Below, in pieces: positions 48,926 through 56,712 of a stretch of 64,000 nucleotides of DNA. The stretch spans positions 17,147 to 81,146 of the forward strand of contig DASRHY010000100.1 in assembly GCA_035650275.1 (NCBI GenBank). Reading direction: 5' to 3'. The notes below the pieces were generated by a model, which was given only the letters and a program-made list of their open reading frames with translations, was not told the origin of the DNA and searched no databases. The position numbers and the translations under genes are program-made. How positions within the stretch are numbered: position 1 is the first letter of the stretch; every line of letters begins with the position of its first letter. Source of the DNA: DASRHY01 sp035650275 (lineage in GTDB: Bacteria > Actinomycetota > Actinomycetes > Propionibacteriales > Kribbellaceae).

Positions 48926-49701
48926 CCGGCGTCCCGCTCGGCTCGGCGTGCGAAGTGCCGGTGGTATACCCAGTGGCCGCCGTACGTGGTGTCCTCGACG
49001 GTGTCGAGCAGCCGGCCGTCATACCGGCCGATCGCCTGCTGGAAGTCGTTGGTGGACATCGGGTGCATCCGCATCGGCGCCGGGTACCCGAGGATGCGCT
49101 GCTGGCCGAACCGGAGCAGCGGCTGCGGCGCGTATCGGAACAGCGCGCCCTTGACGCTGACCGTCGGCCGGGTCGCGACCTGGACCGCCATCGCGCCGCC
49201 GGGCCGCAGTACCCGGGCCAGCTCGGCGAGGTAGCTGCGGGCCAGCGCCGGCGGCAGGTGCTGCAGCACCAGGCTGGAGTACACGAGGTCGAAGCTGGCG
49301 TCGTCGAACCGGGACAGGTCCGGCCGCTCGTTCAGCACGAACGTGCAGCGCCCGGCGCTGCGGTCGAGCCGGCGCGCGGCTTCCAGCATCGGCGCCGATA
49401 CGTCCACGCCGACCACCGCCGACGCGTGCAGGGCGAGAGCCTGCGACGCGCGCCCGGCACCGCAGCCGAAGTCGAGCGCCCGGTCGAGCCGGGGCAGCGC
49501 GTCGAGTGAGCGCAGGTGGGCCAGCGCGGTGTCCACCTCGTCGCGCCCGGTGGCGAGGAACTCGGCGGGGTCCCAGCGGCCGTGCCGGGTCCCGGGCCGG
49601 ATCAGGACGGCCCACAGCGGGTCCTCCGCACCGAGCCGGGTCCAGTCGTTCCGGACCTGGTCGAGGGGCTGGACTTTGGCGGGCGTCCTGGCTGCGGACA
49701 T
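48922..49701 (-). CDS. SAM-dependent methyltransferase
   Basis: A 259-residue class I methyltransferase with motif I ALDFGCGAGRASQALALH, 'VVGVDVSAPMLEAARRL', 'FDLVYSSLVLQHLPPALARSYL' and 'VLRPGGAMAVQVATRP'. The N-terminal 'VRNDWTRLGAEDPLWAVL' block occurs in many glycan-cluster methyltransferases of actinobacteria. First gene of the minus-strand run 49701-45924 (methyltransferase, GT-C protein, acyltransferase). It is divergent from the DUF3068 gene across a 158-base region. Confidence 0.85.
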   Translation of the reverse strand: MSAARTPAKVQPLDQVRNDWTRLGAEDPLWAVLIRPGTRHGRWDPAEFLATGRDEVDTALAHLRSLDALPRLDRALDFGCGAGRASQALALHASAVVGVDVSAPMLEAARRLDRSAGRCTFVLNERPDLSRFDDASFDLVYSSLVLQHLPPALARSYLAELARVLRPGGAMAVQVATRPTVSVKGALFRYAPQPLLRFGQQRILGYPAPMRMHPMSTNDFQQAIGRYDGRLLDTVEDTTYGGHWVYHRHFARRAERDAG

Positions 49702-49859
49702 GATGGTCTCCGACGGAGGGTGTGGGCGGATCGGTCCGCCCGGGCTGAGCCGATGGTACGGTCCCCGGCCCCCTTGCGGGGAATCTGCATCCCAGGTCTG
49801 GCCTTTCGGCCCTACTCGCTGGTAGCGTCCGCCCGATCACGATCGCTTGGGAGGGTGAT

Positions 49860-50987
49860 GTGGGAAACCGTAGCCGTGCCGCACTGGTCGCCGGCGGAGT
49901 CTTTCTCGTAGGGGTCGCGGCGCTGTCGCGGTTCTACGCATACCCCACCCTCGCGGTGGCGCCGGCGGACCAGGTCACCCAGGTGATTGCGGACGGTCCA
50001 GGGGCGCGGATCTTCGACGTCGCGACGTTGAAGGAGATCACGATCGACCTGCAGGCCGTCCGCAACATCAGGGGCGACGTCGCGGCATCGGAGCAGGCCA
50101 GCAAGGACCTCGACCGCGATGTGGTCGTGTACGACATGTCGATCGTCACCGATAAGCCCGGCTACGTGCTGCCCGACGACGCGAAGCAGACCGACAACTG
50201 GCCGCGGTCGTTCTCCCAGCAGCGGATGGTGCTGGATGCCCGGACCGGCGAGGCGGTCAGCTGGAAGCCGCAGGACCCGAAGCAGGGCGAGTACCTGTCC
50301 ACCAAGATCGAGGACACCGACGACGCCCGCGACTACGCCGACGACAAGGGCCCTGAAGACGGCCGCCCGGTCTTCGAGGGTCACAAGGGTCTGGTGCTGA
50401 AGTTCCCGGCCGGGACCGAGAAGAAGGACTACGAGTTCTGGGAGGCGAACACCCGGCAGGCCTGGCCGATCAAGTACGAGTCCGAGGAGAAGGTGCTCGG
50501 GCTGAACACGTACAAGTTCGTCCAGGAGGTCCCGACCACCAAGATCGCCGAGATCGCGGGTGTCCCTCGTTCGGCGCTGAAGCTGCCCGGTGAGGGCTCG
50601 GTGACCGTGGACCGCGACTACGCGAGCACGCGGACGATCTGGGTGGAGCCGCTCACCGGCGCCATCATCAACGCGTCGGACAAGCAGTACTCGACGCTGA
50701 AGTACGAGGGGGAGACGCGGCTGATCGCCACCGACGCGACGTTCACCTACACCGACGAGACGGTGAAGAAGAACGTGGAGGGCGTGGAGCGCGAGGACAC
50801 CGGCGAGATCGACGGCGGCTACCAGGACAAGGCCGCACAGCTGAACCTGATCAAGAACGTGATCCCGCTGACCGCGCTGATCCTCGGCGTGCTGCTGATC
50901 GCGCTGGCCGGCTTCCTCCAGGCCCGCCCGACCGCCACCCGCGCCCGCCGCGGCGGCGGCGGCGACGACGGCGACGACGCCTTCTGA
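49860..50987 (+). CDS. DUF3068-family membrane-anchored protein (PorA-like)
   Basis: A 375-residue protein with one N-terminal hydrophobic segment (about residues 7-27), a ~290-residue extracytoplasmic beta-rich domain with conserved acidic stretches ('TTDAKQTDNWP'-type loops, 'VDRDYASTRTIWVEPLTGAIINA'), and a C-terminal helix (about 330-352) followed by a basic then acidic tail. This is the DUF3068 layout; corynebacterial relatives are annotated PorA, although pore activity here is unproven. GTG 49860 has GGGAGGG upstream. A very strong bidirectional hairpin follows. Confidence 0.85.
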   Translation: MGNRSRAALVAGGVFLVGVAALSRFYAYPTLAVAPADQVTQVIADGPGARIFDVATLKEITIDLQAVRNIRGDVAASEQASKDLDRDVVVYDMSIVTDKPGYVLPDDAKQTDNWPRSFSQQRMVLDARTGEAVSWKPQDPKQGEYLSTKIEDTDDARDYADDKGPEDGRPVFEGHKGLVLKFPAGTEKKDYEFWEANTRQAWPIKYESEEKVLGLNTYKFVQEVPTTKIAEIAGVPRSALKLPGEGSVTVDRDYASTRTIWVEPLTGAIINASDKQYSTLKYEGETRLIATDATFTYTDETVKKNVEGVEREDTGEIDGGYQDKAAQLNLIKNVIPLTALILGVLLIALAGFLQARPTATRARRGGGGDDGDDAF

Positions 50988-50994
50988 CGTCGTT

Positions 50995-51036
50995 CGTCCG
51001 AAGAACCTTGCGTGATGACGCAAGGTTCTTCGGACG
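50995..51036. terminator. Bidirectional terminator hairpin
   Basis: A perfect 19-base-pair stem (arms 50995-51013 and 51018-51036) with a four-base GATG loop lies between convergent genes: 8 bases after the DUF3068 stop and 8 bases before the methyltransferase stop at 51044. The arms contain AAGAACC/GGTTCTT, giving short T-runs on both strands. Confidence 0.9.
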
Positions 51037-51043
51037 CAGTCGT

Positions 51044-51847
51044 TCAGGGTCGGTGCGCCAACCAGATCGCGGTGCCGGGGACCAGCCGGCCGCGTTCCGG
51101 GCCCCAGCCGCCCCAGACCCGGTCGTGCCCGGCCGGCCATTCCGGCTCGAGCAGATCCTCGATCACGAACCCGGCGCCGGTGAGCCCCCGGACCCAGTCG
51201 CCGAGGGTGCGGTGGTGCTCGACGTACACGGGAGTCTCGGTCTCGTCGACCTCGACGTACGGAGTCCGGTCGAAGTACGACGCGGTGATCCGCAGCCCGC
51301 GCTCGCTCGGATCGTCCGGCATCGCCCAGCGGACCGGGTGCGTCACCGAGAACACCAGCCGTCCACTCGGCCGCAGCACGCGGTACACCTCACCCAGTGC
51401 CCGGCCCACGTCGCCGACGAACGGCAGCCCGCCGAACGCCGAGCACGCGAGGTCGAAGCTCTGGTCCGCGAACGGCACCGCCTCCGCGTCCGCCGCCACC
51501 GTGCGAACCGTCGTACCGCTGCGGCGGTCGAGCTCCCGGCCGACCCGGAGCTGCCCGGCCGAGATGTCGAACCCGACCACGTCCGCGCCCTGACCCGCGA
51601 GCCAGCGCGCGCACTGCGCCGCGCCGCACCCGATCTCCAGTACCCGCCTGCCTCGCACCGGCCCCAGCAGCTGCGCGTCCGCCTCGTCGACCCCTTCGGG
51701 ACACCAGACGAACCGGTCGTCGCCCAGGAAGTCACCGTGCTCCGCGTGGTAGCCGGCCGCGTTCGCGTCCCACCACGTCCGGCTGGCCCGCGCGCTCTGC
51801 GCCGCCGTCAGCTCCACCCGCCGGCTCACCACCGACTCCCACTCCAC
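51044..51847 (-). CDS. SAM-dependent methyltransferase (UbiE/COQ5-like)
   Basis: A 267-residue class I methyltransferase. The N-terminal 'RTWWDANAAGYHAEHGDFLG' is the common start of actinobacterial stand-alone methyltransferases; motif I is VLEIGCGAAQCARWLAG, then 'VVGFDISAGQL', 'FDLACSAFGGLPFV' and 'VLRPSGRLVFSVTHPVRW'. The substrate is unknown. It ends at the strong bidirectional hairpin and begins 34 bases from palindrome copy B. Confidence 0.85.
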   Translation of the reverse strand: MEWESVVSRRVELTAAQSARASRTWWDANAAGYHAEHGDFLGDDRFVWCPEGVDEADAQLLGPVRGRRVLEIGCGAAQCARWLAGQGADVVGFDISAGQLRVGRELDRRSGTTVRTVAADAEAVPFADQSFDLACSAFGGLPFVGDVGRALGEVYRVLRPSGRLVFSVTHPVRWAMPDDPSERGLRITASYFDRTPYVEVDETETPVYVEHHRTLGDWVRGLTGAGFVIEDLLEPEWPAGHDRVWGGWGPERGRLVPGTAIWLAHRP

Positions 51848-51880
51848 CCCATCACCCTATTCACACCGTGACCCTGGCCG

Positions 51881-51939
51881 ACCTCCCGTACGGACACGCC
51901 GCCGGGACGCGACCGCGACGGCGTGTCGGTACGGGAGGT
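51881..51939. repeat. Dispersed palindromic element, copy B
   Basis: Arms 51881-51901 and 51919-51939 (21 bases, one mismatch) surround a 17-base loop. The core CCCGTACGGACACGCCG is the same as in copy A at 12456-12508, and loop length is identical though loop sequence differs. It stands between the SRPBCC gene stop and the methyltransferase start. Confidence 0.8.
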
Positions 51940-51942
51940 GGC

Positions 51943-52452
51943 TCAGCGGGACTGCACGCGGGTCGCCAGCGCGGTGTTCATGGCGTCGAACTGGGGCTTG
52001 ATCTTGTCGTTCAGCCAGCCGCGCATGACGGGGACCGCGACACCGCGGAACCTCTCCTCCTGGATGAAGCGGACCCGGCCCGGTCCGGCCGGCTCGATCC
52101 GGAACGCGTGCTCGCCGTCGAAGATGCCGCCGAACCCGACCTTCCCGATCCAGCGCAGCTCGCGTCCCGGCTCGACCACCAGCAGCTCGGGCTCGAACGT
52201 CGACTCCTTGCCGGCGCCGTCCTTGAGCACGTTCGCGATCCGCCGGCCCACGACCAGGTCGCCGGTCGAGGACAGGATGAACGGGTTCCACTCGGCGTAC
52301 GCGTCGCGGTCGGCCAGCACGTCCCACACGGTGTCGGGCGAGGCGGCGATCTCGATCTCGGTCCGCAGCGTGGTCGGGTGGGTCAGCGCCCAGACGCTGT
52401 AGCCGCCGAGTACGACGAGTACGACGGCGATGACGACGAGGACGATCTTCAT
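51943..52452 (-). CDS. Membrane-anchored SRPBCC-domain protein
   Basis: A 169-residue protein: an N-terminal membrane segment (residues 3-23) followed by a START/SRPBCC domain with 'TEIEIAASPDTVWDVLADRDAYAEWNPFI' and a C-terminal long helix. SRPBCC domains bind hydrophobic ligands in a helix-grip pocket; the ligand is unknown. AAGGAGA precedes ATG 52452. It overlaps the TetR gene by four bases, so the regulator probably controls its own operon with this protein. Confidence 0.85.
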   Translation of the reverse strand: MKIVLVVIAVVLVVLGGYSVWALTHPTTLRTEIEIAASPDTVWDVLADRDAYAEWNPFILSSTGDLVVGRRIANVLKDGAGKESTFEPELLVVEPGRELRWIGKVGFGGIFDGEHAFRIEPAGPGRVRFIQEERFRGVAVPVMRGWLNDKIKPQFDAMNTALATRVQSR

Positions 52453-53024
52453 GGTCGGTTCTCCTTGGCGGGGCGGAGGACGCTGCGGACGAGCTTCCTC
52501 GCATAGGCAGGGGTGAGCGGCTCGCCGGTGACCAGCAGCCGGTAATACAGGGGGCCGATGAGCTGGTCCACCAGCACTGCGGGCGGGACCGAGTCGTCGG
52601 TCAGGCCTTCGGCCTGGGCGCGGGCGACGACCTCGGTCACGGCCCGGTGCCGGTCCGCCCACAGCGCGCGGACGGTGTCGCCTACCCGCGCGTCCCGGGC
52701 GGCCGCGGCCGTGAGGTCCGCGACCAGCGAGGGCGGGGTATCGGCCAGCGCGGCGGCGACCGCGCTGACCAGCTTGTCCAGGTCGCGTCGCGGGTTCGCG
52801 CCCGGCCGGAACGGCACCTCGTCCCGCAGGTCGGTGACGAGCGCGACGACGAGCTCGGCCTTGCTCGGCCAGCGCCGGTACAGCGTGGTCTTCGCGACGC
52901 CGGCGCGTTCGGCGACCCGCTCGACCGACAGCCCGTCGTACCCGCGGGCCTGGATCTCGGTCGCGGCCGCGGCCAGGATCCGTGACTCGGCCTCGGGGTC
53001 GCGGGGACGTCCTCTGCTCGCCAT
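52449..53024 (-). CDS. TetR-family transcriptional regulator
   Basis: A 191-residue repressor with the N-terminal HTH 'SRILAAAATEIQARGYDGLSVERVAERAGVAKTTLYRRWPSKAEL', a textbook TetR DNA-binding domain, and a C-terminal ligand and dimer domain of the TetR_C_16-like type. AAAGGAGG precedes ATG 53024. It is co-transcribed with the SRPBCC gene; a GCTAC/GTAGC palindrome and repeats just upstream are candidate operators for autoregulation. Confidence 0.92.
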   Translation of the reverse strand: MASRGRPRDPEAESRILAAAATEIQARGYDGLSVERVAERAGVAKTTLYRRWPSKAELVVALVTDLRDEVPFRPGANPRRDLDKLVSAVAAALADTPPSLVADLTAAAARDARVGDTVRALWADRHRAVTEVVARAQAEGLTDDSVPPAVLVDQLIGPLYYRLLVTGEPLTPAYARKLVRSVLRPAKENRP

Positions 53025-53038
53025 CGTCGCCTCCTTTC

Positions 53039-53088
53039 CGCTACGACCGTAGCGAAAAATCTGCATTAACGCAACTGCCGTAGCGAAA
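53039..53088. promoter_or_regulatory. Candidate TetR operator and repeats
   Basis: CGCTAC-GACC-GTAGCG (53039-53054) is a perfect interrupted palindrome 15 bases upstream of the TetR start. CCGTAGCGAAA recurs as a direct repeat at 53047-53057 and 53078-53088. Placement and symmetry fit autoregulation. Confidence 0.6.
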
Positions 53089-53191
53089 CGCGGAGGGCAG
53101 ACTCGGCGGCCATGGGTGACTGGGAGGCGTTGGCGGTGAGTGCGACACCCCTGACCGGCGACGAGCTACTCGGCGCCGGACGACCCGACTT

Positions 53192-53995
53192 CTAGGACCA
53201 GTGCGCGGGACGGTCCAGCCGGGGCGGGAGCGTCGTACCGGCGTCGCCCTTGGCCGCGTTGACCTGCATCTGGGTGAGGAAGATGCTCCGGGCGAGCCGG
53301 GCGCTGCGCAGGTCGGTGTCGCGCAGGTCTGTGCCGATCAGGTCCGCGAAGGACAGGTCGGCGTCCCGCAGGTCGGCGGCGATCAGGTAGGCGCTGCGCA
53401 GGTCCGCGCCGCGCAGGTCCTTGCCGCGCAGCCGGGCACCGACCAGGTCGGCGCCGCGGTGGTCGAGCGGTGTGCGGCGTACACCGGCCCGGACCTGCTC
53501 GCTGGTGCGGAGCAGTAGCTCGTTGACCCGGGCGCGGTGCGCGAGCACGTCGAGGTCCGCCAGTTCTTCGGGGCTGCCGTGGGTGAGCCGTTCGGTGTCA
53601 TCGAGTGCGGTCTGGAGCTCGGCGCGGAGGGACGGGGCCAGCTCGCGTGCCTCGATCAGGTACCACAGAAGCTCGTGCAGCAGCCGCACCACCGCGAACA
53701 CCTCGAACATCTGCGCACCCGAGTCCGGTGCGTGCCGCCAGTCGGTACCGGCGTACGTCTGCTGGGTGACCTTCTGGCCCGCGCCGAAGCAGTCGTACAC
53801 GGTGCAGCCCGGGAAGCCACGGTCCCGCAGGTGCGCGTGGATGCCGCAGCGGAAGTCGTCCAGCAGGTTCGGGCAGGGTTCGCCGGCCGGCTTGTCGATC
53901 GCGAAGTCGGCCGACCGGGTCAGCGTCAGCGCGACGCAGCACAGCCCGACGCACTGCGTGCAGTCGGCGCGCAGGTTCGAGCGCTGTAGCGGCAC
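53192..53995 (-). CDS. Cysteine-cluster plus pentapeptide-repeat protein
   Basis: A 267-residue two-part protein. The N-terminal ~65 residues carry a cysteine set CTQCVGLCC, then CPN, CGI, CTVYDC, resembling the metal-chelating YkgJ-type cluster (C-x2-C-x3-CC). The middle is a helical region. The C-terminal third has pentapeptide repeats (ADLVG ARLRG KDLRG ADLRS, then ADLRD ADLSF ADLIG TDLRD) that form a right-handed beta-helix, as in gyrase-protecting DNA mimics. GTG 53995 has GGAGG upstream. Function of the combination is unknown. Confidence 0.8.
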   Translation of the reverse strand: MPLQRSNLRADCTQCVGLCCVALTLTRSADFAIDKPAGEPCPNLLDDFRCGIHAHLRDRGFPGCTVYDCFGAGQKVTQQTYAGTDWRHAPDSGAQMFEVFAVVRLLHELLWYLIEARELAPSLRAELQTALDDTERLTHGSPEELADLDVLAHRARVNELLLRTSEQVRAGVRRTPLDHRGADLVGARLRGKDLRGADLRSAYLIAADLRDADLSFADLIGTDLRDTDLRSARLARSIFLTQMQVNAAKGDAGTTLPPRLDRPAHWS

Positions 53996-54024
53996 GGTGA
54001 CCTCCGGCACGGTGTGCGTCGAGG

Positions 54025-54780
54025 CTATCGAGTCTGTGCCTTGACGACCCCGAAGACGGCCAGCGACAGCCCGGCCAGGCCGGCCACGACGACCACCGCG
54101 GTGTGCAGCCCGAAAGCCAGCGGCAGGAACATGGCCAGCGGCGGCACGGCGAGCAGGCAGGCGACCTGCATCAGCGGCGTCATCGGCATCAGCCCGATGG
54201 ACTCGCCGCGGACCGACCACCAGCCGTCGGTCGTACGACGCTTGAGCAGCGCGGCCTGGATCAGCATCGGGCAGCCGGCCAGCGTGAAGAGCCCGAAGCA
54301 GAGCATGAACAGCCAGCTGCGGTGTCCCCAGTCCTCGGTCTCTACCCGGTCGCCGGACCCGAGGTCGATCAGCACCGGTGTGCCCTCCCACAGCAGCGCG
54401 TCGGCCCGCGCGTCGTCGCCGTGGTCCTCGAGCCGGCGGCTCCCGCCGGGTGGGAGATCGGCCTCGACGTAGAACCGCCCGTCCACCAGCAGGTGCCAGT
54501 CGCTGCCCGGTCCACGGCTGAACCACGGCCCGGACAGCGTCACCGCGATCCGCTCGAGGCAGCCGTCCGGTGCGCCGGTCCCAGGCTCCGGCCGGATCCC
54601 GGCCCGCGGGCACTCCGGGGCCGTCCGCATCGCGAGCGCGTCGCTGATGGTCGCGGGCACGTTCAGCAGCAGAACGACGCCGAGTACGCCGACTGGCAGC
54701 GCGTAGCCGAGGAGCAACGCCGGCCGGGTCCAGAACGCCCGGCGCCAGAAGTGCCAGCCGCGCGGAGGGGTCCTGCCCAT
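54025..54780 (-). CDS. Membrane protein of unknown function
   Basis: A 251-residue protein with four hydrophobic segments: about residues 20-42 and, after a ~100-residue polar extracytoplasmic region, about 150-172, 200-222 and 224-244. The extracytoplasmic part has two Cys (ECPRAG, DGCLER) that could form a disulfide. Similar layouts occur in DUF3592-like proteins, but I do not recognise it confidently. ATG 54780. It starts a minus-strand pair with the pentapeptide gene, 29 bases upstream of it. Confidence 0.65.
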   Translation of the reverse strand: MGRTPPRGWHFWRRAFWTRPALLLGYALPVGVLGVVLLLNVPATISDALAMRTAPECPRAGIRPEPGTGAPDGCLERIAVTLSGPWFSRGPGSDWHLLVDGRFYVEADLPPGGSRRLEDHGDDARADALLWEGTPVLIDLGSGDRVETEDWGHRSWLFMLCFGLFTLAGCPMLIQAALLKRRTTDGWWSVRGESIGLMPMTPLMQVACLLAVPPLAMFLPLAFGLHTAVVVVAGLAGLSLAVFGVVKAQTR

Positions 54781-55139
54781 GGGCGAATTGTCGGCGGCCC
54801 GCTCAGGATGGACAAACGGACGCGAGTCGGTGCCAAGAGAATTGAGATGGGACGAGACGTCCGGGCTTTGGCGTCGTACATTGATCCCAGCAGCATCGCC
54901 CGCCAGCCTTCGGGCAGCGCCGCCGGGTACCCGGAACCGTTCGGGTGCTCCAGGTTGCCGCGCGCCTCGCCGAACACGTATCCTGTCAGATGCGCTATGG
55001 GCCCGCGCGACCTCGGACGGAGCAGGCTCGTGCTCGCAGCAGTCGGCGGTGGTGACTTATTTCCTTCGGCAAGGTGTTGCGATCAAACGGTCTGTACGCA
55101 CCCAGAACGACGACACCAGTCCACGGAGCACCCCACCAC
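54781..55139 (+). other. rpsA upstream region
   Basis: A 359-base intergenic stretch between a divergent membrane-protein gene and rpsA. No credible gene; open frames here lack ribosome-binding sites and family resemblance. It contains the candidate promoter at 54955-54984 and a long leader of about 150 bases before the rpsA ATG, including the lower-GC segment around 55056-55066. Confidence 0.6.
54955..54984 (+). promoter_or_regulatory. Candidate rpsA promoter
   Basis: TTGCCG (54955-54960) and TATCCT (54979-54984) are spaced 18 bases apart, close to the vegetative sigma consensus of actinobacteria. A transcript from about 54991 would carry a ~150-base leader before rpsA. Confidence 0.45.
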
Positions 55140-56618
55140 ATGACGGCCAGCATCGAGGCACCTCTCGACCCCGCAGTGAAGAACACCCCGCAGGTAGCGG
55201 TCAATGACATCGGGTCGGAGGAAGACTTCCTCGCGGCGATCGATCAGACCATCAAGTACTTCAACGACGGCGACATCGTCGAAGGCACCATCGTCAAGGT
55301 CGACCGGGACGAGGTCCTGCTCGACATCGGTTACAAGACCGAGGGCGTCATCCCTTCCCGTGAGCTGTCGATCAAGCACGACATCGACCCGAACGAGGTC
55401 GTCCACGTCGGCGACCACGTCGAGGCCCTGGTCCTCCAGAAGGAGGACAAGGAAGGCCGTCTGATCCTGTCCAAGAAGCGCGCCCAGTACGAGAAGGCGT
55501 GGGGCACGATCGAGAAGATCAAGGAGGAGGACGGCGTCGTCACCGGCACCGTCATCGAGGTCGTCAAGGGCGGCCTGATCCTCGACATCGGTCTGCGCGG
55601 CTTCCTCCCGGCGTCGCTGGTGGAGATGCGCCGGGTGCGCGACCTCCAGCCGTACGTGGGCCAGGAGATCGAGGCCAAGATCATCGAGCTGGACAAGAAC
55701 CGCAACAACGTGGTCCTGTCCCGCCGGGCGTGGCTGGAGCAGACGCAGTCCGAGGTGCGGATGAACTTCCTCACCCAGCTGCAGAAGGGCCAGATCCGCA
55801 AGGGCGTCGTGTCGAGCATCGTCAACTTCGGTGCGTTCGTGGACCTCGGCGGCGTCGACGGTCTGGTGCACGTGTCCGAGCTGTCCTGGAAGCACATCGA
55901 CCACCCGACCGAGGTGGTCGAGGTCGGCCAGGAGGTCACCGTCGAGGTGCTGGACGTCGACATGGACCGCGAGCGCGTCTCGCTGTCGCTGAAGGCGACC
56001 CAGGAAGACCCGTGGCAGCAGTTCGCCCGGACCCACCAGATGGGTCAGATCGTGCCCGGCAAGGTCACCAAGCTGGTGCCGTTCGGCGCGTTCGTCCGGG
56101 TCGAGGAGGGCATCGAGGGTCTGGTGCACATCTCCGAGCTGGCCGAGCGTCACGTCGAGATCCCGGAGCAGGTCGTCCAGGTCAACGACGACGTGATGGT
56201 CAAGATCATCGACATCGACCTCGAGCGGCGCCGGATCTCGCTGTCGCTGAAGCAGGCCAACGAGGGTGTCGACCCGGTGTCGGAGGACTTCGACCCGACG
56301 CTGTACGGCATGACCGCGACGTACGACGACCAGGGCAACTACGTCTACCCCGACGGTTTCGACCCGGAGACCGGCGAGTGGCTCGAGGGCTACGACAAGC
56401 AGCGTGAGGACTGGGAGCGGCAGTACGCCGAGGCCCACGCGCGCTGGGAGGCGCACAAGAAGCAGATCGAGGAGGCCAAGTCGGCCGACGTCGAGTCCGG
56501 CGAGGCGTCGTCGTACTCCTCGGTGGCGCAGCCGAAGCCCGACGCTCCCGTCGAGGGCGCGCTCGCTTCCGACGAGGCCCTGCAGGCGCTCCGCGAGAAG
56601 CTCACCGGTCAGGGCTGA
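55140..56618 (+). CDS. rpsA: 30S ribosomal protein S1
   Basis: S1 helps load mRNA on the 30S subunit. The 492-residue protein has four S1 OB-fold domains (about residues 44-113, 131-197, 218-286 and 303-372), each with the 'G-I/V-V-x-G-x-V' start and 'G-L/V-V/I-H-V/I-S-E-L' end, as in VDGLVHVSELSW and IEGLVHISELAE. The C-terminal ~120 residues are acidic and variable, typical of actinobacterial S1, and end in EALQALREKLTG. ATG 55140 is the conserved start. Confidence 0.96.
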   Translation: MTASIEAPLDPAVKNTPQVAVNDIGSEEDFLAAIDQTIKYFNDGDIVEGTIVKVDRDEVLLDIGYKTEGVIPSRELSIKHDIDPNEVVHVGDHVEALVLQKEDKEGRLILSKKRAQYEKAWGTIEKIKEEDGVVTGTVIEVVKGGLILDIGLRGFLPASLVEMRRVRDLQPYVGQEIEAKIIELDKNRNNVVLSRRAWLEQTQSEVRMNFLTQLQKGQIRKGVVSSIVNFGAFVDLGGVDGLVHVSELSWKHIDHPTEVVEVGQEVTVEVLDVDMDRERVSLSLKATQEDPWQQFARTHQMGQIVPGKVTKLVPFGAFVRVEEGIEGLVHISELAERHVEIPEQVVQVNDDVMVKIIDIDLERRRISLSLKQANEGVDPVSEDFDPTLYGMTATYDDQGNYVYPDGFDPETGEWLEGYDKQREDWERQYAEAHARWEAHKKQIEEAKSADVESGEASSYSSVAQPKPDAPVEGALASDEALQALREKLTGQG

Positions 56619-56622
56619 CCCC

Positions 56623-56654
56623 CGCGGCATAGCCATCCCGCGGCATAGCCATCC
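56623..56654. repeat. 16-bp tandem duplication after rpsA
   Basis: CGCGGCATAGCCATCC occurs twice back to back (56623-56638 and 56639-56654), directly before the rpsA terminator hairpin. Confidence 0.8.
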
Positions 56655-56693
56655 AGAGACCCCTGGGCCCCTTCGGGAACCCCAGGGGTCTCT
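56655..56693 (+). terminator. rpsA terminator hairpin
   Basis: AGAGACCCCTGGG pairs perfectly with CCCAGGGGTCTCT (13 base pairs) around a 13-base loop, 37 bases after the rpsA stop and 20 bases before coaE. Confidence 0.85.
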
Positions 56694-56712
56694 ACATGGA
56701 TAGGGTGCGGGC

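Noticed and set aside
53112..53195. 27-codon frame divergent from the TetR gene
   Set aside because: Starts MGDWEALAV and has no ribosome-binding site or family resemblance; it could be a gene remnant but cannot be supported.
54663..54977. Minus-strand frame upstream of rpsA
   Set aside because: Overlaps the start of the membrane-protein gene and the candidate rpsA promoter; composition is not protein-like.
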